Origin: Hymenobacter gummosus
GTDB lineage: Bacteria > Bacteroidota > Bacteroidia > Cytophagales > Hymenobacteraceae
DNA: 64,000 nt
Direction of reading: 5' to 3'
Assembly: GCF_003970915.1 (NCBI RefSeq)
Contig: NZ_RXOF01000018.1
Location: 1-64,000, forward strand
Shown: positions 16,308 through 26,758 of the stretch, piece after piece
Numbering within the stretch: position 1 is the first letter of the stretch
Layout: the number at the start of each line of letters is the position of its first letter
Notes under the pieces: model-generated
The model's input: the letters and a program-made list of their open reading frames with translations, nothing else
Database searches by the model: none
What the model was told of the DNA's origin: nothing
Translations under genes and position numbers: made by a program

Positions 16308-16580
16308 ATGAGCAACGAAGTAGCCAACCTGAGCCTGTCGGCAGCCACGCGCACCGAGCCCGTGCTGCATTACGCCTACTGCGTCGACGCGGGCAACCGC
16401 CCGGCCAACCACGCCGGCGACTGGCCCGAGCAGGGCCGCGTGTACCCCGTACGTCTGGTACCCAGCCGCCTCGAGGGCATGCCCCTGGTGCACGTACTGG
16501 GCTTTGAGGGCGCCGCCCCGTACTACAACGCGTTCGGCCCGCACCGCTTTGAAGTGGTGGCCGAAGTATGGTTAAATTAA
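16308..16580 (+). CDS. Hypothetical protein, 90 aa
   Basis: A small soluble acidic protein (MSNEVANLSL...). It ends in FEVVAEVWLN, and its middle (QGRVYPVRLVPSRLEGMPLVHVLGF) reads as a small beta barrel. No family recognised. A TATCTTGG box at 16295 could be a -7 element, which would make the mRNA nearly leaderless. ATG 16308 is preferred to the in-frame codon at 16293 because that one precedes the box. Confidence 0.6.
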   Translation: MSNEVANLSLSAATRTEPVLHYAYCVDAGNRPANHAGDWPEQGRVYPVRLVPSRLEGMPLVHVLGFEGAAPYYNAFGPHRFEVVAEVWLN

Positions 16581-16629
16581 GATTAAAAACTTGCGTGCCG
16601 GAGTGGTTATTTCGGCCCCCTACTTCTCC

Positions 16630-16659
16630 GCCGAAGCCCGCTACGTAGCGGGCTTCGGC
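16630..16659 (+). terminator. Rho-independent terminator
   Basis: A perfect 15-bp inverted repeat (GCCGAAGCCCGCTAC / GTAGCGGGCTTCGGC) is followed by six T. It ends the 90-aa gene. From here to 16916 I see no gene, only AT-richer DNA that probably holds the promoter of the large surface protein. Confidence 0.9.
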
Positions 16660-16916
16660 TTTTTTATGCCCTTGCCGAGTGAATCAGGATGCTATGCATG
16701 CAGCCTAAAGTTATACTATGCGGCGAATCTTCATGTTTTTTTCATAAGTTGCACTGTCACCACCCGTAGCGGGCAGCGCTAACCCACCCCCAAGCCCTGC
16801 TGTCCGCCCTATTTGCGAGTAGTCCGTAAGGCTTCCTTCTGGAGGGGGTTTTATTTGGATTATTTGCAGATTTTGGGTATGATATTTCCTCCATTCTTCA
16901 CCCTTTTTCACACCTG

Positions 16917-19900
16917 ATGCAAACAACTTTATCAAGCTCGACGTCCGCTCCGGGTCGACAGCGAGGCTGGTTCCGCCAGGGCCGCCGGACTTCGGTTTTC
17001 GGGGCCTTATGGCTGCTGCTGCTGGCTGGCGCCACCGGGGCCTGGGCCCAAACGCCCATGAGCGGCGCCTACACCATCAACGACGGCCAGCCCACGGGCG
17101 GCGCCAACTTCACGTCCTTCACGGCGGCGGCCACGGCCCTGACTACCAACGGGGTGAGCGGTCCGGTGACGTTTACCGTGAGCGGCGGCCCGTACACCGA
17201 GCAGCTGCGCCTGACGGCCATCAACGGGGCCAGCGCCACCAACCGCGTGACCTTCAACGGCGGTGGCCGCACGATCAAGTTTGCTTCCAGCACCTCCACG
17301 TCGCGCGCCGTGGTGACTCTGGATGGGGCCGACTACGTGACCGTCAACAACCTGGTCATCGACGCTACCAACGGTGGCGCGCCGGGTACCTACGGCTGGG
17401 GCGTGCAGCTGGTGAACAACGCGGACAACAACGTCATCAGCAACAACACGATTACCAGCAGCACGAGCAGCACCTCGTCGAACTTCTGCGGCATCGTGAC
17501 CAGCGCTTCGACCTCCGCGGCTACCACTTCGGGTACCGCCTCGAACCAGAACGTAACCATCACGGGCAATACCATCACCGGGGGCTACTACGGCATCACC
17601 GGCATCGGGGTAAGCACGGCTTCGCCCTCCGCGGGCCTGGTTATCAGCAACAACGTGGTGCGCGACTTTTACTTCTACGGCATCTACGTGGCGTACCAGA
17701 CCGGGCCGCAGATTATCGGCAACGAGCTGACCCGCGCTACGGCCGGCATTTCGACCAGCACCTTCTACGGCATCTACCTGACCACGAGCGTGGACGGGGC
17801 TGACGTGGAGAAAAACCGCCTGCACCAGGCTTTTCCGGCGGCTTCCACCTCGACCAGCGCCGTGTACGGCATCTACATTTCCAGCTCGACGGGTACGGCT
17901 ACTTCGCCCAACGACGTGGTAAACAACCTGGTGTATGACTTGAACGCCAACGGGTCGGTGTATGCTATTTACAACCCCGGCGGCGACTTCGTGCGCTACT
18001 ACCACAACACGGTCAGCATCGAAGACCAGAGCTACACCGGCAGCAGCTCCACCTACGGCTTCTACCAGACCACGGGCCTGAACGTGGACTTCAAGAACAA
18101 CGTGGTTCGCGTGGCGCGCGCCGGCACCGGGACCAACTACGCCATCTACCTGACTTCGACCACGGGCACCACGACCTCGGACTACAACAACTTGTCGGGC
18201 AGCGGCAACTTCGTGACCGGGTATTACAGCGGCACGTCCTACGCCACGCTGGCCAACTGGCGCACCGCCAACAGCGGCGCCTTCGACCAGAACAGCACCG
18301 ACGCCAATCCGCAGTTCGTGAACCCGGCTTCGGATTTGCGCCCCACGGCCGGCGCCCTCAACGGCACGGGCACCCCGCTCACGCGCGTGCCGCAGGACAT
18401 TACCGGCGCCACCCGGGGCGCTACGCCCGACATGGGCGCCTATGAGTTTACGCCCCCCGCCAACGACGCGGCCGTGGTTAGCATCGACTCGCCCGTTTCG
18501 CCCGTGGGGGCCGGCACCCGCCCGGTGACGGTAACCATCCTCAACAACGGCGCGACGACGCTCAACACCCTGCGCCTGGAGTACGTGCTCAACAACGGCA
18601 CGCCGGTGGTGCAGAACTTCACCGCCCTGAACCTGGCTTCGGGCGCCACGCGCAGCCTCACCTTCACCACCCAGGCCACACTGGTGGTGGGTGCCAACAC
18701 GGTGACGGTAACGGCCAGCCAGCCCAACGGCGGCACCGACGCCAACCCCGGCAACAATAGCCAGAGCACGACGGTGTACACGGCCTTGTCGGGCACTTAC
18801 ACCATCAATAAGAACGCCGCTACGGGCGGAAGCAACTTCGCCAGCTTTACGGAGGTAGCCACGGCCCTGAACGCGGCCGGCATTGCGGGCCCGGTGCGCT
18901 TCAACGTGCTGAACGGCCCCTACACCGAGCGCATGGTGCTGGGCGTGGTGCCGGGCACCAGCGCCACCGACACCCTCGTGTTCGACGGCGGCGCCAGCAA
19001 GCAGGCCATCAGCTTCGCCAGCAGCGCCACCTCGGAACTGGGCACCATCGTGCTGAACGGCACCGACTACGTGACCCTGCAGAACCTGACGGTACAGGCC
19101 ACCGGCGCCACCTACGGCATCGGCATCCACCTGGTGGGCCAGGCCAACGGCAACCGCGTGCGCGGCTGCGTGGTCACCTCGTCGACTACCTCCACGAACT
19201 CCATCAACGCCGCCTTTGCGGCCAGCGGCTCGCTGACCTCGGCCTCCACCTCGGGCGACGCCAACAACCTGCTGCTGGAAAACAACGTGTTTACGGGCGG
19301 CTACTACGGCCTGGCCGTGACGGGCCTGAGCGCCACCACGCGCGCTACCGGCCTGCGCATCCGCAACAACGAAATCCGGGACTTCTACTACTACGGCCTG
19401 AACGTGGAGTACACCACCGGCGCGCGGCTGATCGGCAACAACATCCACCGCACCAACCGGGCCGGCGTGAGCGTGTTCTACGGCACCTATCTGACCTACA
19501 ACCTGGGCCTGCTGCTGGAAAACAACCGCATTCACGACAGCTTTACCGGCAACGGCGGGGCCAGCACTTCGACGGCGTACGGCATCTACTTCGCCACCAG
19601 CGACGCCACGGCCGGCGCCGAAAACGAGGTTATCAACAACGTGGTGTACAACTTCAACGGTGCGGGCGTGGAGTACGGCATCTACAACAGCGGCTCCGAC
19701 CTGGCCCGTTACTACCACAACACCGTGGCGCTGGACAACGCGGCGTCGACCTCGGGCTCGGCCAGCTACGGCTTCTACCAGGTCACCTCGGCTACGGGCA
19801 TCGACTTCCGCAACAACCTCATCAGCGTGACGCGCGGGGGCTCGGGCAGCCGCTTTGCCATGTACTTCAGCACCGCTGCCTCCACCATCACGTCGGACTA

Positions 19901-21197
19901 CAACAACCTGTACATCGGCAGCGGCACGAACTACTTCACGGGCTACTACGGCGGCAACCAGGCCACCCTGGCCGCCTGGAAGGCCGTCAACAGCAGCGCT
20001 TACGACCAGAACAGCACGCAGTTCGACCCCATCTTCCGCGACCCGGCCACCGGCAACCTGCAGCCCACCTCGGTGCAGCTGAACGGCACCGGCGCCCCGG
20101 CCCTGCTCACCCGCGTACCGCGTGACATCGTGGGCACCACCCGCCAGAGCCCGCCCGACGTGGGGGCCTACGAGCTGACCATCGTGGCCAACGACGTGGC
20201 CGTCATCAGCATTGATGCGCCGGTGACGCCGGCGGTGCTGGGCTCGAACCCGGTGCGCGTAACCATCCGCAACGGCGGCACGGCCGTGCTGAACTCGGTG
20301 ACGCTGAGCTACACGGTGAACAACGGCGCCACGCCGGCCACCAACTCGGAGGTGTTCAACAACCTGAACCTGGCCGCCGGCCAGGACCGCCAGCTGACCT
20401 TCGGCACCGGCATCACGCTCACCCAGATTGGCACCTTCACGCTGACGGTCACCGGCAGCCTGCCCAACGGCCAGCCCGACGGCAACGCCGCCAACAACTC
20501 GCAGACCGTCACCTTCGACCAGCTGACCCCGCCCAACGACGAGCCCTGCGCCGCCGTGGTACTCAATGGCGTGGTTAACAGCTCGAACAGTGCTTCGACC
20601 ACCAGCCAGGGCGGCGGCCTGGTCAACTCGACCCCGACCTGCTCGGGCGCGCTGGCGCCTAAGGACGTGTGGTTCCTCTGGACGCCCACCACGGCTACGG
20701 CCACGCTCTACACCAGCGGCGACGCTGCCGGCCAGATTCGCGTGTTTACCGCCGCCAACTGCTCGACCTCGTTCAGCCAGGTGTTCTGCCAGGCCAGCGC
20801 CGGCCCCGGCCTGAACATCGGCGCCGTAACGGTAACGGGCCTGACGCCGAACCAGCGCTACTACGTGGCCGTGTCGGGCTTCTCCTCGGGCGACCAGACG
20901 GGCCCCTTCACCATCAGCACCACGGCCCTGAGCACCCGCACGCAAACCAACGCGGCCGCTCTGAAGGTATTCCCGAACCCGACGGCCACCGGCTCCTTCA
21001 CCCTGAAGCTGGACGGCCTGGGCGGCAAAACCGGTACGGTGGAGCTGCTCAACGCCCTGGGCCAGACGGTGCGCCGCGAAGCCCTGGCTACGGCCGGCGA
21101 GCAGCAAGTATCGACCCGCGGCCTGGCGGCTGGTCTGTACACGCTGCGCGTGCAGGTGGGCACCGACGTAATGACCCGCAAAGTGGTGCTGGAATAG
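16917..21197 (+). CDS. Giant T9SS-exported surface protein with two beta-helix/CARDB modules
   Basis: The 1426 residues have a signal peptide (about 24-43, ...GATGAWAQ). Two homologous modules follow: a right-handed parallel beta-helix (about 43-510 and 625-1085; both open with GxYTIN and GGxNFxSFTxxxTAL and both end in P-D-x-GAYE) then a CARDB-like sandwich (about 515-620 and 1090-1200; NDxAVxSIDxPVxP). Next comes an NDEPCAA-type domain (about 1205-1335) and a type A T9SS sorting domain (about 1345-1426; LKVFPNPTATGSFTL, GLYTLRV). The family fits a cell-surface carbohydrate-binding or lyase-like scaffold. It is a monocistronic unit closed by a terminator. Confidence 0.85.
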   Translation: MQTTLSSSTSAPGRQRGWFRQGRRTSVFGALWLLLLAGATGAWAQTPMSGAYTINDGQPTGGANFTSFTAAATALTTNGVSGPVTFTVSGGPYTEQLRLTAINGASATNRVTFNGGGRTIKFASSTSTSRAVVTLDGADYVTVNNLVIDATNGGAPGTYGWGVQLVNNADNNVISNNTITSSTSSTSSNFCGIVTSASTSAATTSGTASNQNVTITGNTITGGYYGITGIGVSTASPSAGLVISNNVVRDFYFYGIYVAYQTGPQIIGNELTRATAGISTSTFYGIYLTTSVDGADVEKNRLHQAFPAASTSTSAVYGIYISSSTGTATSPNDVVNNLVYDLNANGSVYAIYNPGGDFVRYYHNTVSIEDQSYTGSSSTYGFYQTTGLNVDFKNNVVRVARAGTGTNYAIYLTSTTGTTTSDYNNLSGSGNFVTGYYSGTSYATLANWRTANSGAFDQNSTDANPQFVNPASDLRPTAGALNGTGTPLTRVPQDITGATRGATPDMGAYEFTPPANDAAVVSIDSPVSPVGAGTRPVTVTILNNGATTLNTLRLEYVLNNGTPVVQNFTALNLASGATRSLTFTTQATLVVGANTVTVTASQPNGGTDANPGNNSQSTTVYTALSGTYTINKNAATGGSNFASFTEVATALNAAGIAGPVRFNVLNGPYTERMVLGVVPGTSATDTLVFDGGASKQAISFASSATSELGTIVLNGTDYVTLQNLTVQATGATYGIGIHLVGQANGNRVRGCVVTSSTTSTNSINAAFAASGSLTSASTSGDANNLLLENNVFTGGYYGLAVTGLSATTRATGLRIRNNEIRDFYYYGLNVEYTTGARLIGNNIHRTNRAGVSVFYGTYLTYNLGLLLENNRIHDSFTGNGGASTSTAYGIYFATSDATAGAENEVINNVVYNFNGAGVEYGIYNSGSDLARYYHNTVALDNAASTSGSASYGFYQVTSATGIDFRNNLISVTRGGSGSRFAMYFSTAASTITSDYNNLYIGSGTNYFTGYYGGNQATLAAWKAVNSSAYDQNSTQFDPIFRDPATGNLQPTSVQLNGTGAPALLTRVPRDIVGTTRQSPPDVGAYELTIVANDVAVISIDAPVTPAVLGSNPVRVTIRNGGTAVLNSVTLSYTVNNGATPATNSEVFNNLNLAAGQDRQLTFGTGITLTQIGTFTLTVTGSLPNGQPDGNAANNSQTVTFDQLTPPNDEPCAAVVLNGVVNSSNSASTTSQGGGLVNSTPTCSGALAPKDVWFLWTPTTATATLYTSGDAAGQIRVFTAANCSTSFSQVFCQASAGPGLNIGAVTVTGLTPNQRYYVAVSGFSSGDQTGPFTISTTALSTRTQTNAAALKVFPNPTATGSFTLKLDGLGGKTGTVELLNALGQTVRREALATAGEQQVSTRGLAAGLYTLRVQVGTDVMTRKVVLE

Positions 21198-21259
21198 CGC
21201 CCCAGCAACTCCGGCCCGGCCGGATCCACGCCGCGCAGGCGGCGTGGAGTAGCTTACTG

Positions 21260-21291
21260 AAAAGGCCCTGGCACTACTGCCAGGGCCTTTT
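21260..21291 (+). terminator. Terminator of the large surface protein gene
   Basis: Arms AAAAGGCCCTGGCA (21260-21273) and TGCCAGGGCCTTTT (21278-21291) form a 14-bp stem with a 4-nt loop, followed by TTGTTG. Confidence 0.9.
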
Positions 21292-21496
21292 TGTTGTCCC
21301 GCTGGCCGCGGCTGGCACCGGCAGCAGTCGGTACCACGGACCTTGGTAGGCGGCGCTGCTTCTTCGCAGAAGACTGGGCAAGCCGATTAGCTTTTCTGAC
21401 TTACCAGCTGGTTCCGGCACACCCCCTGAGAAATACCTGTCGCGCGTCGGGCTACTGACCGGCAGCTTCGCCGGCCTGCTACGAAAATTTTACTCT

Positions 21497-21544
21497 CGGG
21501 CGTTAGCACGCGTGATGTCTCGCCTTCGCTCGACATGACGTTCT
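21497..21544. repeat. Single arm of the AACGTCATGTCGAGC repeat family
   Basis: Read on the minus strand this matches the inverted-repeat arm around the GIY-YIG gene (AGAACGTCATGTCGAGC, GCGAGACATC, CGCGTGCT) with a few changes in the loop. The rest of the 21292-21564 gap shows nothing recognisable. Confidence 0.65.
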
Positions 21545-21564
21545 AATAAGTCCGTTCTTGCTAA

Positions 21565-22329
21565 TCAAGCCGGCAGGCGCAACGACCAGCTGACGGCGGC
21601 CGTGCGGCCCGTCACGCCCAGCTTGGCGTAGATGTTCTGCAGGTGGTTCTGCACCGTGCGCGGGCTGATGCCGCAGCGCCGGCTGATTTCCTTGTCGCTG
21701 AGGCCCTGGCCGAGCAGGCCCAGCACCGTCAGCTCCCGGCGCGTCAGGTTGGGGTCGGGCACCAGGGTCACGGCTTTGCCGGCGGCGGGGCGGCGCAGGG
21801 CGGCCACGGTGCGGGCGTGGCGCACGGCCGTGCGGAAGTGCGGCACCAGCAGGCTCATCACCGTGCGCTCCGACTCCGAAAAGTCGCGGTGGCGGCGGTT
21901 CAGGGCGCTGGTAATCAGGCCGTGGCCGGGCACGTCGAAGCCCACGATGAGCTGGTGGGTGAGCGAAACGGGGCGGTAAAACTCGTTGAACAGCGCCGTG
22001 CGGAAAAACTGCGGCATGCGGCAAAAGTCGCTGGTACGCAGCGGCTCCCGGCGACGGTGCTCGAAGATTTCGGCGAAGAGCGGGTGCTGGGTCAGCAGCT
22101 GCTGCAGCAACGGGAAGGTGGCTGCCATAAAGGTATCCTCCGGAAACGAGCCCAGATGCCCGATGCGACCTTCCGGGCTAAAGCCGTCGAAACAGGCCGT
22201 TTCGGCTACAATGGCGTGCGCCGTGGCCTCCGACAGGCGGTCGAACAGCGTGGCGGGCTCCACGTCGGCGTGCAGGATTTCCAGGGCTTCGCTGAAGCGG
22301 ATGAGGTCGGTGGTGCGGGGGCGTTGCAT
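21565..22329 (-). CDS. LuxR-family transcriptional regulator with GAF-like sensor region
   Basis: The C-terminal domain (about 185-250) is a LuxR/GerE helix-turn-helix: LTRRELTVLGLLGQGLSDKE and ISRRCGISPRTVQNHL. The N-terminal ~170 residues look like a degenerate GAF-type ligand domain, as in stand-alone LuxR regulators; no phosphoacceptor receiver is seen. It is divergent from the large hybrid kinase gene (262 bp between starts), so the two may share a control region. Signal and targets unknown. Confidence 0.8.
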   Translation of the reverse strand: MQRPRTTDLIRFSEALEILHADVEPATLFDRLSEATAHAIVAETACFDGFSPEGRIGHLGSFPEDTFMAATFPLLQQLLTQHPLFAEIFEHRRREPLRTSDFCRMPQFFRTALFNEFYRPVSLTHQLIVGFDVPGHGLITSALNRRHRDFSESERTVMSLLVPHFRTAVRHARTVAALRRPAAGKAVTLVPDPNLTRRELTVLGLLGQGLSDKEISRRCGISPRTVQNHLQNIYAKLGVTGRTAAVSWSLRLPA

Positions 22330-22590
22330 GGCGTGGTGGTGGTGGCCGAGATAGGCGGGTCGCGGCGGGGCGGCTAGGTAATATTACTCATTTGCGGGCA
22401 GCCGGCCGCACCTAGCTTGCCGGGGCGATGATGCCGAGGCTTGTTATTCACATCATCGTGTGATTGAAGCGGTTGGCTGCGGCTTGTTTCTTTGCTAAGC
22501 GCCAGGCGTGGGCTTTTTAGGGAGCCTGCGCCGGGGCGTTTCGCTCCCTTCGGAAACAGGCTGCGCCAATCGGGCCAACTGCTGCCGCCT

Positions 22591-25500
22591 ATGCTCCACC
22601 GTACCCTGTTGCTACTTCTGCGCCATCTGCCGCTGGTGCTGGTGGCCGCGCTGGCTCCGCAAGGGCCGGCTGCGGCCCAGGCCCTGGCGACGCGCGTGTA
22701 CACCCTGGCCGACGGCCTGCCCCAGAGCACCGTGTACGCCCTGGGCCAGGACGCCCGCGGCCAGCTCTGGGCCGGCACCCAGGGTGGGGTGGCCTGGTTC
22801 GACGGGCGGCAGTTCCACACCCTCGATACCCGCAGCGGCTTGCCCGACAACCACGTCACGGCCCTGCTGCCCCGGCCCGGCGGCGGCATGCTGCTGGGCC
22901 ACAAGTACGGGGCTGTGTCGGCTATTGACGCGCAAAACCACATCTACCCGCTGGGGCCGGCGGGCTGGCGCGGCCAGGCCGCCGTGCGCGCCCTGCTGCC
23001 CGCCCCCGGCGGACTGTGGGTGGCTACCCTCGGCGACGGCCTCTACCGCCTGCCGCTCAGCACCCCGAAACGCCCCGTCAGGCACTGGCGGCGCGCCCAG
23101 GGCCTGCCTTCTGATTCGATATATCAGCTGGCCGCCGGGCCGGCCGGGCAGCTGTGGGCCGCCACGGCCGGCGGCTTGGTCGTGCTCAATCCCGCTACCG
23201 GCCGCGTGGAAGCCGCCGAACTGCCGCCCGCACTGCGCCGCGGCCGCGTGTATTCCGTGCACCGCCTGGCCGATACCCTGTACTGGGTGGGGCTGCCGAC
23301 GGGCCTGGGCCGCCTGCACCGCCCGCACGCCGCCGCGCCCTGGCAGCTGCAGGTGCTGGGCCCTGCCGGTGGGCTCTGCGGCGGCGCCGTGGAGCGGGTG
23401 CTGCCCGACCGTCGCGGCCGGGTCTGGGCCCTGTCGGGCACGGGGGTGAGCCGCTACGAGCCGGCCACGGGCCAGCTGCGCTGCTTTGCCCTGCCCAACC
23501 AGCTTTCGGACGAAACGGCCTGCGGGCTGCTGGAAGACCGGGAGGGCAGCCTCTGGGTGGTGCTGGTCGACGGCCTACTGCAGCGCGTGGCCGACGAGCG
23601 GTTTGCCCTGTTCGGGGCCGCCGAAGGCCTGCCCAGCACAGATGTGCAGGCCCTGCTGAACATGGGCGGCGGGCTGTACTGGGTGGGCACCCGCGAAGGA
23701 CTGTGGGAATTTCGGCCCGGCGCCCCGGCCGGGCAGCAGTTCCGGCCCGGGCACCGCCGACCCGGCGGCGCCACGGCCAACTTCATCCGCCCGCTGTTCC
23801 GCGACTCGCAGGGGCGCGTGTGGGCCGGCAGCCGCGGCGGCGGGGCGGCCATTTATTACCCCGCCACCGGCCGCTGGCAGGAGCTGAGCCACCTGCCCGG
23901 CGTGGCGGGCCAGAACGTGCGCGCTTTCGTGGAGGATGGCCTGGGCCGGGTGTGGGTGCTGACGGGCGGGGCCGGCGCCACCGTGGTGCTCGACGCCGAG
24001 GCCGGCGCCAGCCGCACCTACAACGCCGCCACCGGCCTCGGCACCAACGCGCTGTGGACCGGCTACCGCGACCAGGCCGGCACGCTCTGGCTGGGCACCG
24101 ACGACCACGGCCTCGTGCGCGTGGACGTGCAGGCCACCGGCCCCGACCAGCTGCGCCGCGCCGACGGCCGCCGGGACCGGCTCAGCATCGGCTCCATCAC
24201 CGAGGACGCCCGCGGGCAGCTCTGGCTGGGCTCCATCGGCGAGGGGCTGCTGCGCTTCGACGGGCGGCGGCTGCGGGCGTTCGGGCCCGAAACCGGGCTG
24301 CAGTCGAACAACCCCTACTTCGTGCGCTGCGCCGCCGACGGGCAGCTCTGGCTGGGCACCAACCGCGGCCTCGACCGATTTGACCCCGCCACCGGGCGCA
24401 CCGTGAGCTACGGGCCGGCCGAGGGCTTTTTGGGCCAGGAAACCAACCAGAACGCGGTGCTGCTGGAGCCCGGCGGCCGCATGTGGGTGGGCACCGTCAA
24501 CGGGGTGATGCGCTACGAGCCGGCCCTGGCCCGCCCCAACCGCACGGCCCCGCGCACCCGCGTGGCCGCCGTGCGGGTGCTGGGCCAGGATACCGCGCTG
24601 GGCCCGAATTTTAGCCTGCCCCACGCCCTCAACCAGGTCACCTTCGACTTCGTGGGCGTGAGCCTGACCAACCCGGCCAAGGTGCGCTACCGCTACCGCC
24701 TCGTGGGCTTCGATGCCGACTGGAGCCGGCCGGCGGCGGCCACCTCCGCCACTTACACCAACCTGCCCCCCGGCGACTACACCTTCGAGGTAAAAGCGGC
24801 CAACAACGACGGGGTGTGGAACCAGGCGCCGGCCCGGCTGAGCTTCCACATCCGGCCGCCGTGGTGGCGCACCTGGTGGGCCTACGGGCTGTACGCCGCG
24901 CTGCTGGGCGGAGCTTTCTGGGCCGTGCGCCGCAACACCCAGCGCCGCGAGCGGGACCGGGCCCGGCAGCAGTTGGAGTACCAGGCCCTGAGCCACCTGC
25001 AGGAAATGGACCGGGTCAAAAACGACTTCTTCACCCACCTCAGCCACGAGCTGCGCACCCCGCTCACCCTCATCCTGGGCCCGGCCGAGGAGCTGGCCCG
25101 CGACGAAGCGGCCCCGGCGCCCACCCGGCAGCAAGGGAGCCGCATCCTGGGCAACGCCCGCAAGCTGCTGCACCTCATCAACCAGATTCTGGACTTGAGC
25201 AAGCTCGACGCCGGCGGCCTGACCCTGTACCCGCAGCCCGGTGACGTGGCCGCCGCCGCCCGCGGCTGGGTAGCCGCCTTCCTGGATTTGGCCACCGTGC
25301 GCCAGGTAGGCTTGCACGTGGCCGTGCCGCCCGCACCCGTGCCGCTGGTCTACGACGCGGGCCGGCTGGAGGAAATCGTGAGCAACCTGCTGGCCAATGC
25401 CCTGCGCTTCACCCCGGCCGGCGGCCACGTGACGCTGGCCGTGCGCGAGGAAGCGCCCACGCCCGCCGCCCCGCACGGGGCCGTGCTGCTGAGCGTGCAG

Positions 25501-26700
25501 GACACCGGCGTGGGCATTGCGCCCGAGCATTTGCCCCACCTGTTCGACCGGTTTTACCAGGTGCCCGGGCACGGGGCCGAGGCCACTGGCTCGGGCGTGG
25601 GCCTGGCCCTGGTGAAAGAGCTGGCCGAGCGCCACGGCGGCGGCGTGCAGGTGCTGAGCACGCCCGGCGCGGGCTCCACCTTCGTGGTACGGCTGCCGCG
25701 GACGCTGCCCGCCGCTGATGTGCGGATTGAAACGCCGCCAGTCCCGCCGGCCCTGGCCGCCGATATGCTGCCCCTGCCCAGCGAGCCGGTGCCCGAACTG
25801 GCCCCCGACGCCGAGGTGGTGCTGGTGGTGGAAGACAGCGCCGAGGTGCGCGAGTACATTGGGGCGGCGCTGACGACGGCGGGCTACCGGGTGCTGCTGG
25901 CGGCCGACGGCCCCAGCGGCGCCACGCTGGCCCGGGAGGCCGTGCCCAGCCTGGTGGTGTCGGACGTGATGATGCCGGGCTTCGATGGCTACGAGCTGTG
26001 CCGGCAGCTGAAAACCGACGTGGCTACCTCGCACATCCCGGTGGTGCTACTTACGGCCCGCAGTGCCGCCCCCGACCGCCTGGCCGGCCTCGAAACCGGC
26101 GCCGACGCCTACCTTGCCAAGCCCTTCGACCCGCGGGAGCTGCGCGCCCAGGTGCGCAACCTGCTGGCGCTGCGCCACCGCACCCAGGTCCGCCTGCTGC
26201 CCGCGTCCACCACCGTGGATGCCCCCGTAGGCCCGGCGGCTACTCCCACTGCGGCCCCGGATGCAGCGCCCGAACCCGCAACGCCCGCAACCGGCAACGC
26301 CCGGCGGCCCATTGCGCCCATGCCGGAGGTATTTGAGGCCTACGCGGCGGCCGTGGCGGCGCTGCCCTCGCTCGACAAGACGTTTCTGGAGCGCGTGGAG
26401 CAGGCCGTGGAGCGCAACCTCGACAACGGGGAGTTCAGCGTGGAAATGCTCAGCGACGAGGTGGCGCTGAGCCGGGCTCAGTTGCACCGCAAGCTCAAGG
26501 CCCTGACCGGCGAAGCCCCCAGCGACTTTATCCGCGGCCTGCGCCTGCGCCGGGCGCACGTGCTGCTGGCCGCCCGCGCCGGCACCGTGTCGGAAGTGGC
26601 CTACCAGGTGGGCTTCAACTCCCCGGCGCATTTCAGCACCAGCTTTTCGCGGCAGTTCGGCTACGCGCCCAGCGAAGTGCCTGCGCTGGTGCTGGAATAA
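22591..26700 (+). CDS. Hybrid two-component system regulator (HTCS)
   Basis: A one-protein sensor kinase and transcription factor of 1369 residues. Order: signal peptide (about 1-30); two seven-bladed Reg_prop propellers (about 35-655; repeated GxLWxGTxxG); Y_Y_Y domain (about 670-755); one membrane helix (about 758-780); HisKA with phosphoacceptor H819 (SHELRTPLT); HATPase_c (about 920-1045); receiver with D1125 (VVSDVMMPGFDGYE); AraC-type HTH (about 1260-1369). The periplasmic propellers normally sense oligosaccharides and switch on a utilisation locus. No SusC/SusD pair is adjacent. ATG 22591 is chosen since the signal peptide starts there. Confidence 0.93.
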   Translation: MLHRTLLLLLRHLPLVLVAALAPQGPAAAQALATRVYTLADGLPQSTVYALGQDARGQLWAGTQGGVAWFDGRQFHTLDTRSGLPDNHVTALLPRPGGGMLLGHKYGAVSAIDAQNHIYPLGPAGWRGQAAVRALLPAPGGLWVATLGDGLYRLPLSTPKRPVRHWRRAQGLPSDSIYQLAAGPAGQLWAATAGGLVVLNPATGRVEAAELPPALRRGRVYSVHRLADTLYWVGLPTGLGRLHRPHAAAPWQLQVLGPAGGLCGGAVERVLPDRRGRVWALSGTGVSRYEPATGQLRCFALPNQLSDETACGLLEDREGSLWVVLVDGLLQRVADERFALFGAAEGLPSTDVQALLNMGGGLYWVGTREGLWEFRPGAPAGQQFRPGHRRPGGATANFIRPLFRDSQGRVWAGSRGGGAAIYYPATGRWQELSHLPGVAGQNVRAFVEDGLGRVWVLTGGAGATVVLDAEAGASRTYNAATGLGTNALWTGYRDQAGTLWLGTDDHGLVRVDVQATGPDQLRRADGRRDRLSIGSITEDARGQLWLGSIGEGLLRFDGRRLRAFGPETGLQSNNPYFVRCAADGQLWLGTNRGLDRFDPATGRTVSYGPAEGFLGQETNQNAVLLEPGGRMWVGTVNGVMRYEPALARPNRTAPRTRVAAVRVLGQDTALGPNFSLPHALNQVTFDFVGVSLTNPAKVRYRYRLVGFDADWSRPAAATSATYTNLPPGDYTFEVKAANNDGVWNQAPARLSFHIRPPWWRTWWAYGLYAALLGGAFWAVRRNTQRRERDRARQQLEYQALSHLQEMDRVKNDFFTHLSHELRTPLTLILGPAEELARDEAAPAPTRQQGSRILGNARKLLHLINQILDLSKLDAGGLTLYPQPGDVAAAARGWVAAFLDLATVRQVGLHVAVPPAPVPLVYDAGRLEEIVSNLLANALRFTPAGGHVTLAVREEAPTPAAPHGAVLLSVQDTGVGIAPEHLPHLFDRFYQVPGHGAEATGSGVGLALVKELAERHGGGVQVLSTPGAGSTFVVRLPRTLPAADVRIETPPVPPALAADMLPLPSEPVPELAPDAEVVLVVEDSAEVREYIGAALTTAGYRVLLAADGPSGATLAREAVPSLVVSDVMMPGFDGYELCRQLKTDVATSHIPVVLLTARSAAPDRLAGLETGADAYLAKPFDPRELRAQVRNLLALRHRTQVRLLPASTTVDAPVGPAATPTAAPDAAPEPATPATGNARRPIAPMPEVFEAYAAAVAALPSLDKTFLERVEQAVERNLDNGEFSVEMLSDEVALSRAQLHRKLKALTGEAPSDFIRGLRLRRAHVLLAARAGTVSEVAYQVGFNSPAHFSTSFSRQFGYAPSEVPALVLE

Positions 26701-26758
26701 GGATTGGCAGCCAGCCGCCGCGCCGAACCGGCTGGCTTCGGGGGCTGAACTCGGCCCC

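Noticed and set aside
17007-21107. A 1366-codon open frame on the strand opposite the large surface protein
   Set aside because: It mirrors the high-GC codon pattern of the sense gene and its translation is Gly/Val/Ala/Arg-rich low complexity with no domain. The sense strand has signal peptide and sorting domain.
23575-26034. Long open frame antisense to the hybrid regulator
   Set aside because: Composition is typical of an antisense shadow of GC-rich DNA. The sense strand encodes complete, ordered domains.
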